Positions 59,965 to 64,000 of a DNA stretch of 64,000 nucleotides are shown here, piece by piece. How positions within the stretch are numbered: position 1 is the stretch's first letter; each line of letters begins with the position of its first letter. The DNA is from Proteobacteria bacterium ST_bin11 (GTDB lineage Bacteria; Pseudomonadota; Gammaproteobacteria; Methylococcales; Methylomonadaceae): assembly GCA_002083615.1 (NCBI GenBank), contig MSXO01000037.1:23842-87841 (forward strand), in the 5' to 3' direction. A model generated the notes under the pieces. It was not told the origin of the DNA. It saw only the letters and a list, made by a program, of their open reading frames with translations, and made no database searches. A program made the translations under genes and the position numbers.

Positions 59965-61138
59965 GCCCGCGATCAGCCGCGACTCTTTTTCTGCGCGTAT
60001 CTGGCGCAAAACGCTGGCTGGCGTCGGCGTCAAATTTGGCTTGGGCTGGGTGGCGCTGTTAGTGTTCTGCGCGGTATTTGCGCCGTTTCTGGCCAACTCC
60101 ATGCCGCTGCTAATGAGTAAAGATGGCGTGATTTCCGCGCCGGTTTTGGAGTACCTCAGCGTCGAAGATGCCTGGATTTTGGCCAGCTTTTTTATCGCTT
60201 TGGCGGTTTATCGACTTAGTCTGGCTGGCGGCAAGCAGATTTTGTTATTTTTACTGGGCAGTGCCTTGGCTGCCTTAGCGGTTAATATGTTCGTCAAACC
60301 ACCGGCCTTGATTATCTACGACGACTTCCGCAGCACCGCTTACACGCAAGTGGATTGGAAAATCATGCCGCCCATCCCCTATGCGCCGGTCGATTATCTG
60401 CGCGATTTGGGCAGCAAAGGCCTGGAAGCGCCGTTTGCTACGGAAGGTCATACCCATTGGATGGGCACCGAAGAAAACGGCGCCGACGTGTTAAGCCGAA
60501 TGATCCATGCCTGCCGGATTTCCTTGAGCATCGGCCTGATTGCCTCCGGTATTGCTTTGGCTATCGGGATCGTGGTCGGCGGTTTGATGGGCTATTTCTC
60601 GGGCATCGTCGACATGCTGGGCATGCGGCTGGTGGAGATTTTCGAAGACATTCCCACGCTGTTTCTACTGCTGACTTTCGTGGCCTTCTTTGGCCGCAGT
60701 TTGTACATGATGATGGTGATCATCGGCGTTACCGGCTGGTCCGGGTATGCGCGTTACGTGCGCCAGGAATTTTTGAAACTGCGCAAACAAGATTACGTGC
60801 AGGCGGCGGTCGCCAGTGGTTTGCCCTTAACCTCAATCCTATTCCGCCACATGCTGCCTAACGGCGTCGCGCCTTTATTGGTGGCGGTCAGCTTTGGCGT
60901 GGCCGGGGCGATTCTGTCGGAAGCAACCTTAAGCTTTTTGGGCTTGGGCGTGGTCGATGCGCCATCCTGGGGCGCTATGCTGGATCAAGCCGTCAAATCC
61001 TCGACCTTTAACTGGTGGATGGCGGTGTTTCCCGGCGGCTCGATTTTCATGACGGTGTTTGCCTACAACCTGATCGGCGAAGCGTTTCGGGACGCGATTG
61101 ACCCGCGCTTGTCGGACAAGGCCGGGGTTAAATCATGA
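59957..61138 (+). CDS. Peptide ABC transporter permease (OppC/DppC type), extended
   Basis: A 393-residue permease, about 90 longer than usual. After the first membrane segment (GLGWVALLVFCAVFAPFLAN) it has two extra hydrophobic segments (AWILASFFIALAVYRLSLAG; ILLFLLGSALAALAVNMFV) before the normal HTHWMGTEENGADVLSRMIH block of the OppC family. The core continues GLIASGIALAIGIVVGGLMG and the EAA loop KQDYVQAAVASGLPLTSILF with RHMLPNGVAPLLVAVSF. The extra segments may contact the anchored binding protein, by inference. It overlaps the fused ATPase gene by four bases (ATGA). Confidence 0.93.
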   Translation: MTKPAISRDSFSARIWRKTLAGVGVKFGLGWVALLVFCAVFAPFLANSMPLLMSKDGVISAPVLEYLSVEDAWILASFFIALAVYRLSLAGGKQILLFLLGSALAALAVNMFVKPPALIIYDDFRSTAYTQVDWKIMPPIPYAPVDYLRDLGSKGLEAPFATEGHTHWMGTEENGADVLSRMIHACRISLSIGLIASGIALAIGIVVGGLMGYFSGIVDMLGMRLVEIFEDIPTLFLLLTFVAFFGRSLYMMMVIIGVTGWSGYARYVRQEFLKLRKQDYVQAAVASGLPLTSILFRHMLPNGVAPLLVAVSFGVAGAILSEATLSFLGLGVVDAPSWGAMLDQAVKSSTFNWWMAVFPGGSIFMTVFAYNLIGEAFRDAIDPRLSDKAGVKS

Positions 61139-63108
61139 GCCAAGCCTTATTGGAGGTGCGCAATCTGCGTACTTATTTAAGGTCCGGCGGCGGCGAAGTG
61201 CGGGCGGTGGACGACATCAGTTTCAGCATCCCCAAAGGCGAAACCTTTTGCTTGGTCGGCGAATCGGGCAGCGGCAAGTCGGTTAGCGCCTTGTCGGTGA
61301 TTCGCTTATTGCCGGACGGCGTGGCTTCGCATCCCAGCGGCGAGATTTTTCTGAACGGGCAGGACTTGTTAACCCTGGACGATCCAGGTATCCGTGCTGT
61401 GCGCGGCTTACAAATCGCCATGATTTTCCAGGAGCCGATGACCTCCTTAAATCCGGTCATGAGCATAGGCGAACAAATCACAGAAGCGCTGCAATTGCAT
61501 CATGCCAATATGGACGACGCGGAAGCCATGGAACGTACCATCAAGGCCTTGGAACAGGTGCAGATCCCCAATGCTTCCAGCCGTTTTGCCGACTACCCAC
61601 ACCAACTCTCCGGCGGTCAACGCCAGCGGGTGATGATCGCGATGGCGCTGGCCTGCCAGCCGCAATTGCTGATCGCTGACGAGCCGACCACCGCACTGGA
61701 TGTGACCGTGCAAGCCGAGATTTTGCGCCTGATGCGCAAACTCCAGGACGACACCGGCATGAGCATGCTGTTCATCACCCACGATTTCGGCGTCGTGGCG
61801 CAGATGGCGCATTGGGTGGGGGTGATGCAGCAGGGCAAACTGGTGGAAGTCGGCGCGTGCCAAGCAGTATTGCGTAATCCTCAACATCCCTACACCCAAC
61901 AATTGCTAGCCGCCGTGCCTGAAAATCTCGCCAAGCCGGGCAGGGCGGCCCTAGGTGTCAATCCTTCTGTTCCCGAAACCGCCGAATCGCCAAGCGCGGA
62001 AAATCTAACTATGTCAAAGGAGTCCGTGGTAATAGCGAGAGCAGAACCCTCTCCCCTCGGGAGAGGGCAGGGTGAGGGGATGCAAATCAATGCTTCACCT
62101 TACTCGCCCCCTCTGTCGGATGAGTTGCTGAGTAAGAGCGATAAAAAACTGCTTTCCGTACTGGAGCGCGCCGGCTTAAGGCTACAGTCAACGCAAAACG
62201 TTTCGATGAACTCCCCTCACCCTAGCCCTCTCCCGGAGGGAGAGGGGACTACCAGCTCGGCTCGGATAGATGGGGATAGTCATAAGAGTTCCGCTCAAAT
62301 AGTGACGAAGCAGCGCGAGCCGCTACTGCAAATCCGCGACTTGAAAGTCTGGTTCCCCATCAAAAAAGGTTTGTTCCGGCAAACCGTCGATTACGTCAAA
62401 GCCGTGGATGAAGTATCGCTGGATATTCCGCGCGGCGAAATCGTTGCCTTGGTAGGTGAGTCCGGCTGCGGCAAAACCACCTTGGGCCGCGCGGTCTTGC
62501 AATTGGAACTGCCGACTGCCGGCAGCATTCGCATCGACGGCCAGGAACTTACCGGCCTGTCCGCGCGCGAACTGCGGCCGCTGCGGCGCAAGATGCAGAT
62601 TGCCTTTCAAGACCCGCAATCCTCGCTCAATCCGCGTTTGCTGGTGGAAACCACCCTGACCGAACCGATGAAAGTGCATGGCATTGGCGCCAATCAAGAG
62701 CAGCGTATCGAACTGGCCGGGCAATTGTTGGAAGACATGCAACTTAGCCGCGAATCGCTGTGGCGCTACCCGCACGAATTTTCCGGCGGCCAACGGCAAC
62801 GCATCGGTCTGGCGCGGGCTTTGGCGCTAAATCCGGAGTTTGTGGTGTGCGACGAAATCACCAGCGCGTTGGATGTGTCGGTGCAAGCGGAAATTTTGCA
62901 ATTGCTGCTGGATATTCGCCGGCGGCGGAATCTGACCTTGTTGTTTATTACGCATAATATTGGGGTGGTGGAGTATCTCAGTGATCGGACGGTGGTGATG
63001 TATAAGGGGAAGATTGTAGAAGAAGGTTTGACTGCGAAGGTTTGTGGGGCGCCGGAGCATGCTTATACTCAGAGGTTGTTGTCGGCGGTGCCGAGGTTAG
63101 TGGTATAG
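61135..63108 (+). CDS. Fused DppD-DppF type peptide ABC transporter ATPase
   Basis: A 657-residue protein with two complete ATPase domains. Domain 1 (about 1-265): Walker A GESGSGKS at 42-49, Q-loop MIFQEPMTSLNPVMSIGEQI, signature LSGGQRQRVMIAMALAC, Walker B LLIADEPTTALDVTVQAEIL, His-loop LFITHDFGV. Domain 2 (about 395-657): VGESGCGKTTLGRAVLQLEL, IAFQDPQSSLNPRLLVETTL, FSGGQRQRIGLARALALNPE, VVCDEITSALDVSVQAEIL. The usual P of D-E-P is Ile in domain 2. The linker, residues about 265-395, is long; residues 304-371 contain two inverted copies of a REP-like palindrome translated in frame. Last gene of the operon. Confidence 0.93.
   Translation: MSQALLEVRNLRTYLRSGGGEVRAVDDISFSIPKGETFCLVGESGSGKSVSALSVIRLLPDGVASHPSGEIFLNGQDLLTLDDPGIRAVRGLQIAMIFQEPMTSLNPVMSIGEQITEALQLHHANMDDAEAMERTIKALEQVQIPNASSRFADYPHQLSGGQRQRVMIAMALACQPQLLIADEPTTALDVTVQAEILRLMRKLQDDTGMSMLFITHDFGVVAQMAHWVGVMQQGKLVEVGACQAVLRNPQHPYTQQLLAAVPENLAKPGRAALGVNPSVPETAESPSAENLTMSKESVVIARAEPSPLGRGQGEGMQINASPYSPPLSDELLSKSDKKLLSVLERAGLRLQSTQNVSMNSPHPSPLPEGEGTTSSARIDGDSHKSSAQIVTKQREPLLQIRDLKVWFPIKKGLFRQTVDYVKAVDEVSLDIPRGEIVALVGESGCGKTTLGRAVLQLELPTAGSIRIDGQELTGLSARELRPLRRKMQIAFQDPQSSLNPRLLVETTLTEPMKVHGIGANQEQRIELAGQLLEDMQLSRESLWRYPHEFSGGQRQRIGLARALALNPEFVVCDEITSALDVSVQAEILQLLLDIRRRRNLTLLFITHNIGVVEYLSDRTVVMYKGKIVEEGLTAKVCGAPEHAYTQRLLSAVPRLVV
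62047..62079 (+). repeat. REP-like palindrome, copy 1, inside the DppDF linker
   Basis: CCCTCTCCC-CTC-GGGAGAGGG hairpin followed by CAGGGTGAGGGG. It encodes PSPLGRGQGEG. The sequence belongs to a palindrome type dispersed between genes in many proteobacteria. Confidence 0.85.
62213..62247 (-). repeat. REP-like palindrome, copy 2, inverted, inside the DppDF linker
   Basis: CCCCTCACCCTAG then CCCTCTCCC-GGA-GGGAGAGGG. This is copy 1 in reverse orientation, 133 bases later, encoding PHPSPLPEGEG. Together the copies frame a 201-base REP-pair unit that keeps the frame open. Confidence 0.85.
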
Positions 63109-63170
63109 GGGATTGTTGTGGTGATATACGGCAGCCATTTAATTACTCATTATGTTTTTGAGGGTAAGGA

Positions 63171-63869
63171 GTGATAATTCATTTCACGAATGAGTTCGGT
63201 CGCTTAAACTCGATCCTTTCTTCACGATCCTTTTGGCTAAGTTACTGTGGTGAGTATTTTGGTGATAGGACTGGCAAGGTTATCTCAAGAGCCGCGCATC
63301 CGATGGTGTCTTTTAGCGACTACGGTGATGATGAATTACCTAAAAAACAGGTGACTTATGGCGGCTATGGCCTAGCTTTGAATAAAAGTTGGGCTTTAGA
63401 AAATGGCTTAAGCCCTGTTAATTATGTTGAAAAAAACTCACCTGCTGCACAAGGTCTCATTTGTTTGCTCAAAGCCCGTCAACGTGGATCATTGCCTAGT
63501 TCCCTTCGTTTGCCGGTAATGCAGCTAAAGTGTTTCACTAAACATGTCTATGGGTTTAATAGCAACTTTGGTGAGGAAAACTTTGATTTCAAAGCTGAAA
63601 ACGAGTGGAGATTTGTTCCAAGTATAAGCCAGATTGGCGGTAATCGAATTTCAGAAAATTTCTCTTCATATGACAAAGACCGAGAAAAGTACAATAAGCG
63701 TCTTCGACAATATCCGCTGAAGTTTGAGTTTTCAGATATAAAATTTATATACGTCCAAACCGAAGAGGAGCGCGCAAAAGTTGTCTCTGAATTTGTTGGA
63801 CTTCAAGGCCATAAAGTGAAATTGAGTTCTTGGAAACAAAAACAGAATAGTCCTCTTAGGAACGATTAG
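63171..63869 (+). CDS. AbiGi-like abortive-infection protein
   Basis: A 232-residue protein that resembles the AbiGi antitoxin family of abortive phage-resistance systems. Seen: IIHFTNEFGRLNSILSSRSF, WLSYCGEYFG, the AHPMVSFSDYGDDELPKKQV block and YGGYGLALNKSWALENGLSP with VNYVEKNSPAAQ, in the order known for that family. A later KAENEWRFVPS and FSDIKFIYVQTEEERAKVVS complete the pattern. The start is GTG 63171 after GAGGG with six bases between. The gene is A+T-rich compared with the transporter genes before it and starts 62 bases after them, so it looks acquired. No nucleotidyltransferase-like AbiGii partner is present before the window ends. Confidence 0.7.
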   Translation: MIIHFTNEFGRLNSILSSRSFWLSYCGEYFGDRTGKVISRAAHPMVSFSDYGDDELPKKQVTYGGYGLALNKSWALENGLSPVNYVEKNSPAAQGLICLLKARQRGSLPSSLRLPVMQLKCFTKHVYGFNSNFGEENFDFKAENEWRFVPSISQIGGNRISENFSSYDKDREKYNKRLRQYPLKFEFSDIKFIYVQTEEERAKVVSEFVGLQGHKVKLSSWKQKQNSPLRND

Positions 63870-63913
63870 TGAAAGCGGAATCGTAAGCATGAGGCTGCCA
63901 CGACCTATTTTAA

Positions 63914-63971
63914 TGTCGGGTCTCGGCCCGACAGCCGAGATACTTTTCTTTGCTTGTCCAAAGAAAAGTAT
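63914..63971. repeat. Composite palindromic repeat after the AbiGi-like gene
   Basis: Three overlapping hairpins: TGTCGGG/CCCGACA (63914-63933), TCTCGGC/GCCGAGA (63921-63940) and ATACTTTTCTTTG/CAAAGAAAAGTAT (63940-63971). The last, followed by TCCAAAAGAAAAGACACCC, resembles the dispersed TACTTTCTTTTG...CAAAAGAAAGTA repeat of many gammaproteobacteria. It may also act as a terminator. Confidence 0.7.
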
Positions 63972-64000
63972 CCAAAAGAAAAGACACCCGGATGCCGCTT

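Overview
The window reads as a chromosome segment of a gammaproteobacterium with roughly balanced base composition. Three blocks support this: tig-clpP-clpX-lon-hupB-tRNA-ppiD, ntrY-ntrX-rplM-rpsI with rsmB-fmt-def beside it, and ilvB-ilvH-ilvC...pssA...leuA. The gene set, the MxaD-like SRPBCC + DUF3280 pair and the dispersed palindromic repeats suggest a methanotroph such as Methylomonas (Methylococcales). That placement is an inference, because no methane or methanol oxidation gene lies in the window.

Layout. 1-8.6 kb: end of a SPOR-domain gene, a cytosolic 5'-nucleotidase, an unknown 501-residue protein, lnt, a secreted alkaline phosphatase, a small CxxC protein, rimI and a family-4 uracil-DNA glycosylase. 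8.6-17.6 kb: leuA, a family-2 glycosyltransferase, a CHAD protein, pssA, a Tsx-like outer-membrane protein and the ilvBHC operon, all on the minus strand. 17.7-29.0 kb: an accessory defence region. It holds a complete type I Wadjet set (jetA, jetB, jetC, jetD; an SMC-like anti-plasmid system), but jetA is separated from jetBCD by 3.6 kb of A+T-rich cargo. The cargo consists of a broken nucleotidyltransferase/HI0074-like pair, a possible nuclease, a ParB-like protein, a secreted protein and an intact orphan MNT nucleotidyltransferase. jetD overlaps a phosphopantetheinyl transferase gene that carries an in-frame palindromic insertion.

29.3-33.0 kb: a NarL/UhpB-type two-component pair, divergent from an SRPBCC-DUF3280 operon, with tandem palindromes between them. 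33.0-46.5 kb: ribosomal proteins L13/S9, the NtrYX two-component system, DUF4390, rsmB, fmt and def on the minus strand; then a LysM protein, dprA, smg and topA on the plus strand, and a DUF192 protein. 46.5-55.3 kb: tRNA-Leu, then the protein quality-control block tig-clpP-clpX-lon-hupB, tRNA-Val, tRNA-Asp and ppiD. 55.6-63.1 kb: fabV and a four-gene peptide ABC transporter whose two ATPases are fused, with REP-like palindromes translated in the linker. The window ends with an AbiGi-like abortive-infection protein and a dispersed palindromic repeat.

The most notable region is the interrupted Wadjet locus. Its jetA has no ATG, GTG or TTG start in front of the conserved N-terminus and probably starts at CTG. 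Three palindromic repeat families have landed in or next to genes here, two of them in frame. All statements come from reading the sequence; no database search or structure prediction was run.
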